64,000 bases of DNA, taken from the NCBI GenBank assembly GCA_963712905.1, contig CAVQJU010000008.1, forward strand, positions 310,001 through 374,000, given 5' to 3'. The position numbers were made by a program, and so were the translations under genes. The notes below the pieces were generated by a model. That model saw only the letters and a program-made list of their open reading frames with translations. It was not told the DNA's origin and searched no databases. Positions 27,079 to 34,436 of this stretch are shown here, in pieces. The DNA comes from CAVQJU01 sp963712905. GTDB taxonomy: Bacteria > Acidobacteriota > Vicinamibacteria > Vicinamibacterales > CAVVIG01. Position 1 is the first letter of the stretch, and each line of letters opens with the position of its first letter.

Positions 27079-27147
27079 CGCGCACCGCTTTCCGAGCACG
27101 TTCCGAGTTCGCTGCTAAAGACTCTGCAATCCGTGGACCAACCAGAC

Positions 27148-27348
27148 CTATGAGGGTTGCGCTGGCAGCTGGATGGTGAACTGCGTCCCGCCGCCGGAGG
27201 GGCATTCAACGGCAATCCGCCCGTGATGCGCTTCGACGAGCCGCTTGACCGTCGGAAGGCCGAGGCCAGTTCCGCGCAACTTGGTTGTGAAAAACGGCAT
27301 GAAGATCTTCTCGCGGATCTCCGGCGGGTGGATCCTGACCGTCCACAC
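27148..27348 (-). pseudogene. Truncated histidine-kinase ATPase domain
   Basis: The 66 codons encode only the last part of a HATPase_c domain: IREKIFMPFFTTK (F box), GTGLGLPTVKRLVEAHHGRI (G2 box) and GGGTQFTIQLPAQ, then a stop. The H-box, N-box and G1 box are absent. The fragment starts directly after the stop of the 85-residue secreted protein, so everything upstream has been lost. It is the 3' remnant of a hybrid or NtrB-like kinase, probably left by a deletion that brought this small gene next to it. Confidence 0.7.
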
Positions 27349-27606
27349 CTACTTCTGCTTCTCGACGACCACCCGACCGGCAGCATTCAAGTGCACGCGA
27401 TACTTGTTGCCGTCCTTGCACGACGCGGCGTAGTCGTTCTCGCCTTGTTCCTTGACGGCGACGACCTGTCCACATGGCAAGCCGTGGAGCGCGATCACCG
27501 CCGTCAAGTCTCTCTTGACCGCCTCGTCATCGTCCGCAAACGACGGCACGGCAAAGAATGCTGCCACGACCAGCGATTGGGCCAATGCCACTGTGAGTCT
27601 GTTCAT
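27349..27606 (-). CDS. Small secreted protein of unknown function
   Basis: 85 residues with a clear signal peptide (MNRLTVALAQSLVVAAFFAVPSFA) followed by DDDEAVKRDLTAVIALHGLPCGQVVAVKEQG. Two cysteines in the mature part (LPCGQV and ASCKDG) could form a disulfide. The end GNKYRVHLNAAGRVVVEKQK looks like a complete small beta domain. A GGGAGC Shine-Dalgarno sequence precedes the ATG. It lies 13 bp downstream of the lipoprotein gene, so they are probably co-transcribed. No family recognised. Confidence 0.7.
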   Translation of the reverse strand: MNRLTVALAQSLVVAAFFAVPSFADDDEAVKRDLTAVIALHGLPCGQVVAVKEQGENDYAASCKDGNKYRVHLNAAGRVVVEKQK

Positions 27607-27619
27607 GGTTGCTCCCGTG

Positions 27620-28168
27620 TCAGTCCTGGATGGTTGCGAACTTCTTCGGATCGGCGAGTAGGCCCCAGATTGCCTCGCGCGAGGATACGATGGCGGATGC
27701 GAGCTGCTGGTCCTCGTCCTGCAGCAGCGAGAGCACCTTCATCAGCAACAGGTCGTACGCTCGGCGAAGCTCCTTCATCGTGAGCGTCGCCTTTCCCTGG
27801 TAGTGCTCGCGGAACTGATCCAGCAAATCGTCGATCTGGTTCTTGAGCGTGATCTTGGTGAAGAAGCCGATCGCCTTGGTTTCCTTGAGCTGCGCCACCA
27901 GGGTCTTCAAGTCCAGCGCCGGGGCCGCGGCGGGCGCCTGCGCAACGGGCGGTGGAACCTTGTTTGCGGCCTGCGAGCCCGGGGTTCCTGTGCGTGGTGC
28001 GGGTGGAGCGGCAGGCTGGGGTTTCGGCGTCGCCGGCTTGGCGGCAGGCTTCGGCGTGCCTGGCTGGGTCGCGACAGTCGGTGGGGGCGAAGCCGGCGTC
28101 TGAGGCTTGCCGGTGACGCAGCCCGCAGTCACCGCTAGCAGCAGAAACGCGGCGTGTGCGGCGCGCAT
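27620..28168 (-). CDS. Pro/Ala-rich lipoprotein
   Basis: About 182 residues from the ATG at 28168, chosen because GGAGGA lies 7 nt upstream. The signal peptide ends in a lipobox, LAVTAGC, so the mature protein is lipid-anchored. Residues about 20-90 are a Pro/Ala/Lys/Thr-rich linker. The C-terminal 90 residues are helical (LVAQLKETKAIGFFTKITLK, then DLLLMKVLSLLQDEDQQLAS). Resembles lipoproteins with a flexible stalk carrying a small helical domain. No family recognised. Confidence 0.7.
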   Translation of the reverse strand: MRAAHAAFLLLAVTAGCVTGKPQTPASPPPTVATQPGTPKPAAKPATPKPQPAAPPAPRTGTPGSQAANKVPPPVAQAPAAAPALDLKTLVAQLKETKAIGFFTKITLKNQIDDLLDQFREHYQGKATLTMKELRRAYDLLLMKVLSLLQDEDQQLASAIVSSREAIWGLLADPKKFATIQD

Positions 28169-28218
28169 CGGCGGGTCCTCCACCTGACAAGGCTACCCGA
28201 TCATCGAACGACCGCGGG

Positions 28219-28443
28219 CTACGTCGTCCTCGTCCTGGGTACCATGAACAGGATTCCACCAATCACGATGGCTCCCACGCCGACCCAGATCGGGACGTTG
28301 ACCGTTTCGTTGTCTTTCACCGACAGCTCCAGCGAACCGAGCTTGGCCGAATGGGTTTCCTTCGTGTAGCTGAAACCGCCGTACACGAGGCCCAGAACGC
28401 CGGCCACGATCAGCGCGATCGCGGCCATTTTGATCGCAGTCAT
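28219..28443 (-). CDS. Small two-helix membrane protein
   Basis: 74 residues with two membrane helices (IALIVAGVLGLVYGGFSYT and VGVGAIVIGGILFMV) separated by a charged loop (KETHSAKLGSLELSVKDNETVNVP). GGAGGTGATG is a very strong Shine-Dalgarno sequence directly before the ATG. The pattern, helix then 'S-Y-T-K-x-T...E-T-V-x-[VI]-P' then helix, recurs in many Gram-negative genomes as an uncharacterised protein. Upstream of 28443 about 160 bp shows no gene. Confidence 0.7.
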   Translation of the reverse strand: MTAIKMAAIALIVAGVLGLVYGGFSYTKETHSAKLGSLELSVKDNETVNVPIWVGVGAIVIGGILFMVPRTRTT

Positions 28444-28605
28444 GTCATCACCTCCAGGCGGCCTCCGCGCTTCATACCTGCCCGCTCCAAGGAGGCGGCA
28501 AATGTCGTGCCACCGGGGTGTCGTGCGTACGGCCGCGTCCCTCAGGCGTCGGAGACCGGATCAGCGCGAATTGGTCCGGGTGTTCCGGGGAATAGTCCGC
28601 TGATC

Positions 28606-28983
28606 TCAGCTCATTCGATCGCTCGCCATGAAGCATGTCCTGGCGCGGGCGACAATCTCTCCGTCGGTAGGGTGATCTGCTGATTCCACGCCGACCACCT
28701 TCGCTTCCAGCCGGCGGTCGTGCTCGCTCAGGTACCTGAAGAACTCGAGTTTGGCCGACGAGGGCCCGACGATGAGGAGCGCATCGACGCCGTCGAGTGC
28801 GCGCGCGACCTCGCCGAAGAACCGGTGCGCATCATCCGGGTGCTCTTTCGCCTCGCCCCGTCCTTTCGGATGCCGGTGAAGTTGGTGCTGCGGCGCGAGG
28901 ACCGTCGTACTGTCCGCCGCGTCCGGATGGACGTGAAAAATGCGAGCCTCTTTGTGATCGATCCAGGCGACGGCGTGAGTCAT
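28606..28983 (-). CDS. Uncharacterised 'translational machinery protein' type (eRF1-like fold suspected)
   Basis: 125 residues from the ATG at 28983, preceded by AAAGGATGA. It reads THAVAWIDHKEARIFHVHPD, then HQLHRHPKGRGEAKEHPDDA, then ALLIVGPSSAKLEFFRYLSE and VVGVESADHPTDGEIVARAR. The final D-H-P-T-D-G-[EQ]-I-V-A-x-A-R motif and the His-rich middle are typical of proteins database-named 'translational machinery protein'. That name rests on weak resemblance to eRF1/Dom34-like folds. Such genes often accompany small stress or dormancy proteins, as here. Actual function unknown. It is divergent from the lmo0937-like gene. Confidence 0.65.
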   Translation of the reverse strand: MTHAVAWIDHKEARIFHVHPDAADSTTVLAPQHQLHRHPKGRGEAKEHPDDAHRFFGEVARALDGVDALLIVGPSSAKLEFFRYLSEHDRRLEAKVVGVESADHPTDGEIVARARTCFMASDRMS

Positions 28984-29137
28984 GACGTTGTCATCCTTTG
29001 CTGTCAATGGTGCTGTAGATTCGATGAGAACGTGGCAACTTGCGTACCACGGAAGCCGAGCGGTCGCGCGCCACAGGGTCATGGCGTTTCGATTGCAGGG
29101 AATTGTGCAGGACGCAGTCCTGGAAAGGAGTCCGGTC

Positions 29138-29287
29138 ATGTTGTACACCGTCGCTGTGGTGCTGTTGGTCCTGTGGGGGCTCGGTTTGGTGAGCGGCTAC
29201 ACGATCGGCGCGTTCATTCATGTTTTGCTGGTCGTCGCGATTGTGCTGTTTCTGGTCCGCATGATTGGCGGCCGCCGCTACGCGTGA
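29138..29287 (+). CDS. lmo0937-family small membrane protein
   Basis: 49 residues from the ATG at 29138, with AAAGGAG 8 nt upstream. Two helices (LYTVAVVLLVLWGLGLVSGY and IHVLLVVAIVLFLVRMI) and the pattern L-W-x-L-G-L-V-S-G-Y-T-x-G-x-F-I-H-x-L-L match proteins called lmo0937 family. The function is unknown; members are commonly stress-responsive. The frame is open for another 52 codons upstream, but that part has no signal and lacks a ribosome-binding site. Confidence 0.75.
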   Translation: MLYTVAVVLLVLWGLGLVSGYTIGAFIHVLLVVAIVLFLVRMIGGRRYA

Positions 29288-29553
29288 GCGGCGCCGCTGA
29301 TCGTCGTCAGCGGCCGGACTCCGTCAGCGTAATGGAGGGCTCTTGGCGCTGCGGCCTGCCGAGGTCCGCGGATCGTCTGACCTCGCGTTGTTCGGGATGA
29401 CCCTCAGTCTGTGGATGCAAGCCGACGTGATGACGGACGAATCCAACAACTGCCAGGCACAGAGCGGCTGGCTGGAATCTTGCGGCTCGAGCGCGGGCGA
29501 TCGACATGAGCACGCCAGGAGTGTGAGACGTCTCGTGACAGGAGAGAGAAGGG

Positions 29554-29627
29554 TGGAGCGGGCTACGGGGATCGAACCCGTCTAACTGGCTTGGGAAGCC
29601 AGGACATTACCACTATGCTAAGCCCGC
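29554..29627 (-). tRNA. tRNA-Gly (anticodon CCC)
   Basis: The minus strand folds as a cloverleaf. The acceptor GCGGGCT pairs with AGCCCGC, discriminator U73 is typical of tRNA-Gly, and CCA is encoded. The anticodon stem CTGGC/GCCAG encloses the loop TTCCCAA, giving CCC, which reads GGG glycine codons. The T arm is ACGGG-TTCGATC-CCCGT. The region 29288-29553 upstream on the plus strand shows no gene. A REP-like repeat lies 6 bp from the 5' end. Confidence 0.96.
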
Positions 29628-29633
29628 GCCTGG

Positions 29634-29657
29634 CGTCCGGCTGAAGCCGGACGCTAC
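29634..29657. repeat. REP-like palindromic repeat, copy 2
   Basis: Identical over 24 bases to 1706-1729. It is placed between the 5' end of tRNA-Gly and the 3' end of the phosphomannomutase gene. Its hairpin (29635-29652) may end transcripts of the leftward sugar operon or block read-through into the tRNA. Confidence 0.75.
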
Positions 29658-29686
29658 GACTGCCGCCTACCGTCCACCATTTTAAC

Positions 29687-31042
29687 TCACCCGCGAATCA
29701 ACGCCAGCACCTCGTCGCGCCGCGCGCCCATCGTCTCGGGCGTCTTCGCTTCGAGATTCAGCCGCAGCAGCGGCTCGGTGTTCGAGGGCCGCACGTTGAA
29801 GTGCCAGTCGGCGTACTCGACCGACAGGCCGTCGAGCATGGCCTGTTTGCCGTCCTGATAGCGCGCGGCTATGCGGTCGAGGGTCGCCGGCACGGCGTCC
29901 ATCCCCGCGAGCTTGGTGTTGATCTCGCCGGAGATGAAGTATTTCTCGCGAAGCGGCGCGAGCAGCTGGTGCAGGCTCTGGCCTTTTTTCGACATCAACT
30001 CGAGCATCAGCAGCGCCGGAATGAAGCCATTGTCGCAGAAGTAGTTGTCCCGGAAGTAGTAGTGCCCCGTGACCTCGCCGCCGAAAATGCTGTCGCTCTC
30101 GCGCATCCGCTGCTTGATGAACGCGTGGCCGACGCGGTTCATCAACGCCGTGCCGCCGTATCGCGCGACCGTGTCGCGAACCGCATTGCTCGCGCGCAGG
30201 TCGTACACCACCGAGGCGCCCGGATGCCGGAGCAGAAACGCCTCGGCGAGAAGGGCGGTGACGAAATCGCCCGACACGAACTCGCCCGACCCGTCGATGA
30301 AGAAGCAGCGGTCGGCGTCGCCGTCCCATGCGATGCCGATGTCGGCCTTCTGCCTGATGACCTCCTCGACGATGTCGCGGCGGTTCTCCTCGATCAGCGG
30401 ATTCGATTCGTGGTTGGGGAAGCGGCCGTCGATCTCGAAGCAAAGCCTGGTGCTTTTGCAGGGGAGCCGCTCGAACAGCTTCGGGCCCACCAGCCCGCCC
30501 ATACCGCTGCCGGCGTCGAGCACGACCCTGAACGGTTTGACGACGGATGGGTCGATGAACGACATCACGTGTTCGACGTACCGATCGAGCGCGTCGGCCT
30601 GCGTGACCTGCCCGCGGCGCGCCGCCGGCGCCGGCACGCGGTTGCCGGCGATCGTGTCGCGGATGTCGGAGATCCCGGCGTCGCCGCTGAGGGGGCGCGC
30701 CTCCTTCTCGACCATCTTCAGGCCGTTGTACTGCTTCGGGTTGTGCGACGCCGTGATCTCGACGCCGCCGTCGTGCCCGTCCGCCGCGACGGCAAAGTAG
30801 AGCATGTCGGTCGGAATCATCCCGTAGTCGACCACGTCGGCGCCCTGCGCCGTCGCGCCATCGATGAAGGCAGCGGCGAGGGCCGGCGAGGACAAGCGCA
30901 TGTCGCGCCCGACGGCGATGCGCTTCGCCCCGAGATACGCGACGAAGCCCCCGCCGATGGCGCGCGCGGCGTCCTCGTTGACTTCGCCCGGGTAAACCCC
31001 GCGCACGTCGTACGCCTTGAAGATCGTCGGGTTGATGGTCAC
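29687..31042 (-). CDS. manB: Phosphomannomutase / phosphoglucomutase
   Basis: A 451-residue alpha-D-phosphohexomutase starting with GTG. The four-domain order is visible: start FKAYDVRGVYPGE, active-site phosphoserine loop TASHNPKQYNG, metal loop DGDADRC, sugar-specificity loop GGEVTGHYYF and phosphate-binding RPSNTEPLLRL. It interconverts mannose or glucose 6- and 1-phosphates, supplying GDP-mannose or related nucleotide sugars for envelope glycans. The sugar nucleotidyltransferase gene ends 1 nt upstream, so both steps (isomerisation, then activation) are in one operon. All signature residues are present. Confidence 0.92.
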   Translation of the reverse strand: MTINPTIFKAYDVRGVYPGEVNEDAARAIGGGFVAYLGAKRIAVGRDMRLSSPALAAAFIDGATAQGADVVDYGMIPTDMLYFAVAADGHDGGVEITASHNPKQYNGLKMVEKEARPLSGDAGISDIRDTIAGNRVPAPAARRGQVTQADALDRYVEHVMSFIDPSVVKPFRVVLDAGSGMGGLVGPKLFERLPCKSTRLCFEIDGRFPNHESNPLIEENRRDIVEEVIRQKADIGIAWDGDADRCFFIDGSGEFVSGDFVTALLAEAFLLRHPGASVVYDLRASNAVRDTVARYGGTALMNRVGHAFIKQRMRESDSIFGGEVTGHYYFRDNYFCDNGFIPALLMLELMSKKGQSLHQLLAPLREKYFISGEINTKLAGMDAVPATLDRIAARYQDGKQAMLDGLSVEYADWHFNVRPSNTEPLLRLNLEAKTPETMGARRDEVLALIRG

Positions 31043-31043
31043 G

Positions 31044-32096
31044 TTACAACCGGCTGTAGTCGGTGATCTGGGATTTGTCGCCGAGCACGATGTTCGCGAC
31101 GGTCGCGTTCCGGCCGACGTGGCAGTGGCGGCCCAGGATCGACTGGCGGACGACGGCCTCCTGGCTGATGCGCGTGTCGGCCCAGACCACCGAACCCTCG
31201 ACCGTGGCGTGCTCTTCGACGTAACAGTGCCGGCCGATGACGCTGTACGGGCCGATCATGGCCCCGGCCTTGACGACGGTGTCCGCGTCGATGAAACACG
31301 GCCCTTCCAGCCGCGCGCCGGTTTCGACGCGGGCCGTTGCCGCGACGCAGATGCCGCTGTTGGTGTCGGCAAACGGCGCCGCCTGATACCGGCCGTCCAT
31401 GATGTCGCGGTGAACCTGGACGTACTTCTCGGGGGTGCCGATGTCGATCCAGTAGCCGCGATACACGTAGGCCACGAACGTCTCGCCCCGCTCGATCAGC
31501 GACGGGAAGTAGCTCCGTTCGATCGACCAGGGGGTGTCCGCCGGAATCCGGTCGAACGTGTCCGGCTCGAGGATGTAGATGCCGGCGTTGATCGTGTCGC
31601 AGGTGATCTGATCTTCTTCGGGTTTCTCGAGAAACCTCCGGATGTTCGCGTTCGCGTCGGTCTCGACCAGGCCGTATGCCCGCGGGTTGTCGACCGGCGT
31701 GAGCACGATGGTGGCCTTGGCGCGGCGCTCGCGGTGCAGGGCGATCACGGCCCCCAGGTCCACCTGCGTCAGGACGTCGCCGTTGAACACGACAACCGAC
31801 TCGCGCAGCGACTCCCCCGCGTAGCGGACGGCGCCGGCCGTGCCGAGCGGCGCCGGTTCGACGACGTACTTCAGCGCGAGACCGGTCTCTCCGCCGTCGC
31901 CGAAGATCTCCTCGATCCGGCGGGGCTGGTAGTTGAGGCTGAGGATGACTTCGTCGATCTCGGGCACCTGTTTCAGCAGGTCGAGCTGAAACTGCAGAAA
32001 CGGCCGGTCGAAGATCGGAACAATCGGTTTGGGCGTGTGGATCGTGAGCGGACGAAGCCGGGTGCCTTTGCCCCCGGCGAGGAGAATCGCCTTCAT
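31044..32096 (-). CDS. Mannose-1-phosphate guanylyltransferase-like sugar nucleotidyltransferase
   Basis: 350 residues from the ATG at 32096. The N-terminal nucleotidyltransferase has the signature MKAILLAGGKGTRLRPLT, then KPIVPIFDRP, FNGDVLTQVDL and the GYWIDIGTPEKY motif. The C-terminal third is a left-handed beta-helix of hexapeptide repeats (about 255-350; CFIDADTVVKAGAMIGPYSV). This arrangement is the GDP-mannose pyrophosphorylase-like or UDP-glucose pyrophosphorylase-like group; the neighbouring phosphomannomutase favours mannose 1-phosphate plus GTP. Extension upstream of 32096 would overlap pgsA. A palindromic -10 region (32108-32117) is shared with pgsA. Confidence 0.83.
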   Translation of the reverse strand: MKAILLAGGKGTRLRPLTIHTPKPIVPIFDRPFLQFQLDLLKQVPEIDEVILSLNYQPRRIEEIFGDGGETGLALKYVVEPAPLGTAGAVRYAGESLRESVVVFNGDVLTQVDLGAVIALHRERRAKATIVLTPVDNPRAYGLVETDANANIRRFLEKPEEDQITCDTINAGIYILEPDTFDRIPADTPWSIERSYFPSLIERGETFVAYVYRGYWIDIGTPEKYVQVHRDIMDGRYQAAPFADTNSGICVAATARVETGARLEGPCFIDADTVVKAGAMIGPYSVIGRHCYVEEHATVEGSVVWADTRISQEAVVRQSILGRHCHVGRNATVANIVLGDKSQITDYSRL

Positions 32097-32107
32097 GCCA
32101 GCCACCG

Positions 32108-32117
32108 ATGATATCAT
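32108..32117. promoter_or_regulatory. Palindromic -10 region shared by two divergent genes
   Basis: ATGATATCAT is a perfect palindrome holding TATCAT on both strands. It lies 11 nt upstream of the sugar nucleotidyltransferase ATG (leftward) and 17 nt upstream of the pgsA ATG (rightward). No -35 boxes are obvious. Confidence 0.45.
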
Positions 32118-32134
32118 TTGCCGTAGCGCGGCCG

Positions 32135-32752
32135 ATGAACCTTCCCAATTCGCTGACGCTGACGCGCATCTGCCTGGCGCCACTTCTCGTCGTGGTGCTG
32201 CTGACGAATTTTGAAGGCCGGACGATTCTCGGCGTGCCGCACGAGATCGTCGGCGCGTTCATCTTCGCCGTGGCCTCAGTGACCGACTGGCTGGACGGTT
32301 ACCTGGCCCGCCGCCGGAAGCAGATCACGGCTTTTGGGCAGGTGATCGACCCGTCCGCCGACAAATTGCTGACCTGCGCCGCCCTCATTTCCCTCGTCCG
32401 GATGGAGTACGCCTCGGCGCTGCTGGTGACCGTGATCATCGGGCGGGAGTTCGCCGTGACGGCGCTGCGCCAGCTGGCCTACGCGCGCGGCGTCGCCATG
32501 CCCGCCTCGCGGCTCGGCAAGCTGAAGATGGTCGCGCAGGTGGTGGCGATCCTGGCGCTCATTCTGGCCCACGGCAAGGACGGCCAGCGGCGGCCCCTGT
32601 ACCTCATCGGGCAGGCCAGCCTCTGGGTGGTCGTGCTGACGGCCCTGGTGTCCGCGGCGGACTACTTCCGGCGCTTCAACGACATCCTTACGCCCAAGGT
32701 CGCCAGCTTCTCAGCCGGGCGCGATCAGCGGTCGGACCGTAAGGCCGGCTAA
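32135..32752 (+). CDS. pgsA: CDP-diacylglycerol-glycerol-3-phosphate 3-phosphatidyltransferase
   Basis: 205 residues from the ATG at 32135 (MNLPNSLTLTRI, the usual start of PgsA). Four or five membrane helices. The CDP-alcohol phosphotransferase motif D-x-x-D-G-x-x-A-R-x8-G-x3-D-x3-D is complete: DWLDGYLARRRKQITAFGQ followed by VIDPSAD. The enzyme transfers glycerol 3-phosphate onto CDP-diacylglycerol at the inner membrane, the committed step to phosphatidylglycerol. The gene appears to stand alone and ends just before a repeat element. Confidence 0.93.
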   Translation: MNLPNSLTLTRICLAPLLVVVLLTNFEGRTILGVPHEIVGAFIFAVASVTDWLDGYLARRRKQITAFGQVIDPSADKLLTCAALISLVRMEYASALLVTVIIGREFAVTALRQLAYARGVAMPASRLGKLKMVAQVVAILALILAHGKDGQRRPLYLIGQASLWVVVLTALVSAADYFRRFNDILTPKVASFSAGRDQRSDRKAG

Positions 32753-32759
32753 GCCCTTC

Positions 32760-32843
32760 ACGTTGAACGCAGAGATCGCGGAGATCGCTGAGATCTTTCA
32801 CGGATCCGATCTCTGCGGGCTCCGCGTGCTCTGCGTTCTACGT
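32760..32843. repeat. Inverted GCAGAG-type repeat pair without a gene (mini-element)
   Basis: The left arm begins ACGTTGAACGCAGAG and continues with GA-rich units. The right arm, read on the minus strand, begins ACGTAGAACGCAGAG followed by CACGCGGAGC. Only about 12 bases separate the arms. The same two arm starts bound the GxxExxY gene at 40049-40646. The element fills the space between two convergent genes, and its right edge lies next to the stop of the leftward gene. Confidence 0.75.
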
Positions 32844-32850
32844 CGTCGTC

Positions 32851-33609
32851 CTACTTGCGCGGAACAGCGAGATCGCCGCTAAACACGGCGTCCCGCGAGC
32901 GGTTGATGCGAATGAGCGCCATCGTCGGACCGACGGACACGACCGTGGCTTCGCCGATCGAGCTGAGCGGCGTGCCGGGCGCCTTGAGGTCGCGGTAGAT
33001 CGCGTAGTGCCCGCCGACGGCCACGTCCTGGTTCATGCCGCGCTCAATCAGCATGAACTCGCCGGCGCCGCTGCTGCGCCGTTCCTCCGACCCGTAGAGC
33101 ACCTTGCTGATGGACGTGAAATCGGGCTCCCGCGTGGTGTCCACGGCAGTAATGTCGCCCGGGGGCAGCTCGGGCAAGTGGAACGGCTCGAGATAGTCGC
33201 CAACCAGCATGTCGCCGCACGCGTGGTCGACGCTGGCGATCGTCGTGGTCGCGTTTACCGCGACGACGCGCACCCAGCCGACCGAGTAGACCTGGTGGGG
33301 CTGCTTGTCGTGGTACGTCTCCGCCGTCTTGGCCACGCGCCTGACGAAGTATTCCTGCCCGAGCACCATCCCTTTGTCGGTGCCCCCGCTGATCACCAGA
33401 ACCTCGGGCGTGCCGAACACGTTGCGGTTGACGGAATCCTGCGAGCCGATGATGCGCGAGGCCTCCGCCGGGACGCTGGCGACCACGGGCGGCGGGGCGC
33501 AGGCCACCGCGATCTGAACGGGCGTGAGTTTGTCGGCGGTCTGCGCGGCCGCGCCAGACGCGGCGAGCGCGCAGGCGGCGGCCAGTACAACGACACGGTG
33601 CGAAGCCAT
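32851..33609 (-). CDS. Secreted protein of unknown function downstream of bamD
   Basis: 252 residues from the ATG at 33609, with GGAGGA upstream. The signal peptide is MASHRVVVLAAACALAASGAAAQ. The mature protein has IIGSQDSVNRNVFGTPEVLV, then KGMVLGQEYFVRRV, a middle with LVGDYLEPF, and GEATVVSVGPTMALIRINRS at the end, a string of beta strands. The pattern recalls FlgT-C/LysM-like periplasmic modules, but I cannot assign a family. It lies 8 bp downstream of bamD at the end of the leftward operon, which suggests an envelope role. Confidence 0.7.
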   Translation of the reverse strand: MASHRVVVLAAACALAASGAAAQTADKLTPVQIAVACAPPPVVASVPAEASRIIGSQDSVNRNVFGTPEVLVISGGTDKGMVLGQEYFVRRVAKTAETYHDKQPHQVYSVGWVRVVAVNATTTIASVDHACGDMLVGDYLEPFHLPELPPGDITAVDTTREPDFTSISKVLYGSEERRSSGAGEFMLIERGMNQDVAVGGHYAIYRDLKAPGTPLSSIGEATVVSVGPTMALIRINRSRDAVFSGDLAVPRK

Positions 33610-33617
33610 CGTTCCTC

Positions 33618-34436
33618 CTAAGACTTGTTGGCTGCCGAAGCCTTCAGTTCGCTGATCCGTTTTTGGGCTTCCTGCAGGTGCTCGCTTTTCTCGAATTCGT
33701 TGACGAGCTTCTCGTAGTAGGGGAGCGCTAGGGGGCCGCCTTGCGTGCCGCGGCTTTTGACGTAGGACTCGGCCAGGTAGAAGTAGACCGAGTCGCGGTT
33801 CGAGAACTCGGGGTCGCTCTTGAGCAGCGACGAAAACCGGTCGATCGAACCCGGATACCACCGCTGCCGGTAGTAGAACAGCCCGACCTGGTAGTCGGCC
33901 TCGCCGAGCCGGTCCATGGCCTCGCGCAGCTTGGTCTTCACATCGGGCAGCAGCGAGCTGTTCGGGTAGCGGGCGATGAAGGTGCGGTATTCGCGAATCG
34001 CGTCGCGCGTCTCGCTCTGGTCGCGCTGCGGCGCCCGCATCTGTCGCGCGTGGGCGAGCGCGAGCTTGTACTGGGCGTAGTCGGCGCGGCGGTTCGTCGG
34101 GTAGAACGACAGGAACTCGCGGAACTCGTTGATCGCGAGCACCAGGTTTTCCGAGCCGCCCTCGTTCAGGTACGTGTCGCCGACGCCCAGCTTGGCGTCC
34201 GGGCGATATGGACTGGCCGTGTAGGTCTCGACGACCTGCTTGAAATACTCGCGCGAGGCCGTCCAGCGCTTGGCTTCGAGCGCCTCGTTGCCCTTGTCGA
34301 ACAGAAACTTGTCGGGGTCGGACGTGCCGGCCGGCACGGCGCCCCGTGTCGACTGGGCGCATGCGAAGGACGCGCCGAGCGCCGCCGCGAGCAGCGCCAG
34401 ACGCCACGACCGATCGAGACGAAAGAGCTTCTTCAC
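33618..34436 (-). CDS. bamD: Outer-membrane assembly lipoprotein BamD
   Basis: About 272 residues from the GTG at 34436. That start was chosen because its GTGA overlaps the stop of the upstream epimerase, as at other junctions here, and gives a neat signal peptide (VKKLFRLDRSW, then hydrophobic, then lipobox LGASFAC). An ATG 18 nt upstream is possible. The mature protein is a chain of TPR-like helices typical of BamD: FDKGNEALEAKRWTASREYF, AINEFREFLSFYPTN, AIREYRTFIARYPNS, RFSSLLKSDPEF. BamD is part of the beta-barrel assembly machine. A C-terminal helix with EYFEKSEHLQEAQKR-like charge ends the protein. Confidence 0.83.
   Translation of the reverse strand: MKKLFRLDRSWRLALLAAALGASFACAQSTRGAVPAGTSDPDKFLFDKGNEALEAKRWTASREYFKQVVETYTASPYRPDAKLGVGDTYLNEGGSENLVLAINEFREFLSFYPTNRRADYAQYKLALAHARQMRAPQRDQSETRDAIREYRTFIARYPNSSLLPDVKTKLREAMDRLGEADYQVGLFYYRQRWYPGSIDRFSSLLKSDPEFSNRDSVYFYLAESYVKSRGTQGGPLALPYYEKLVNEFEKSEHLQEAQKRISELKASAANKS

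Noticed and set aside
29288..29553. Possible gene between the lmo0937-like gene and tRNA-Gly
   Set aside because: Frames here are short, cross the tRNA or lack ribosome-binding sites; a TTCGGGATGAC-like stretch hints at a dispersed intergenic repeat but only one copy is visible.
32760..32843. Reading the GCAGAG repeat pair as a CRISPR array or an ordinary terminator
   Set aside because: There are no regular spacers, the units are inverted rather than direct, and the same arm starts enclose a gene elsewhere in the window.
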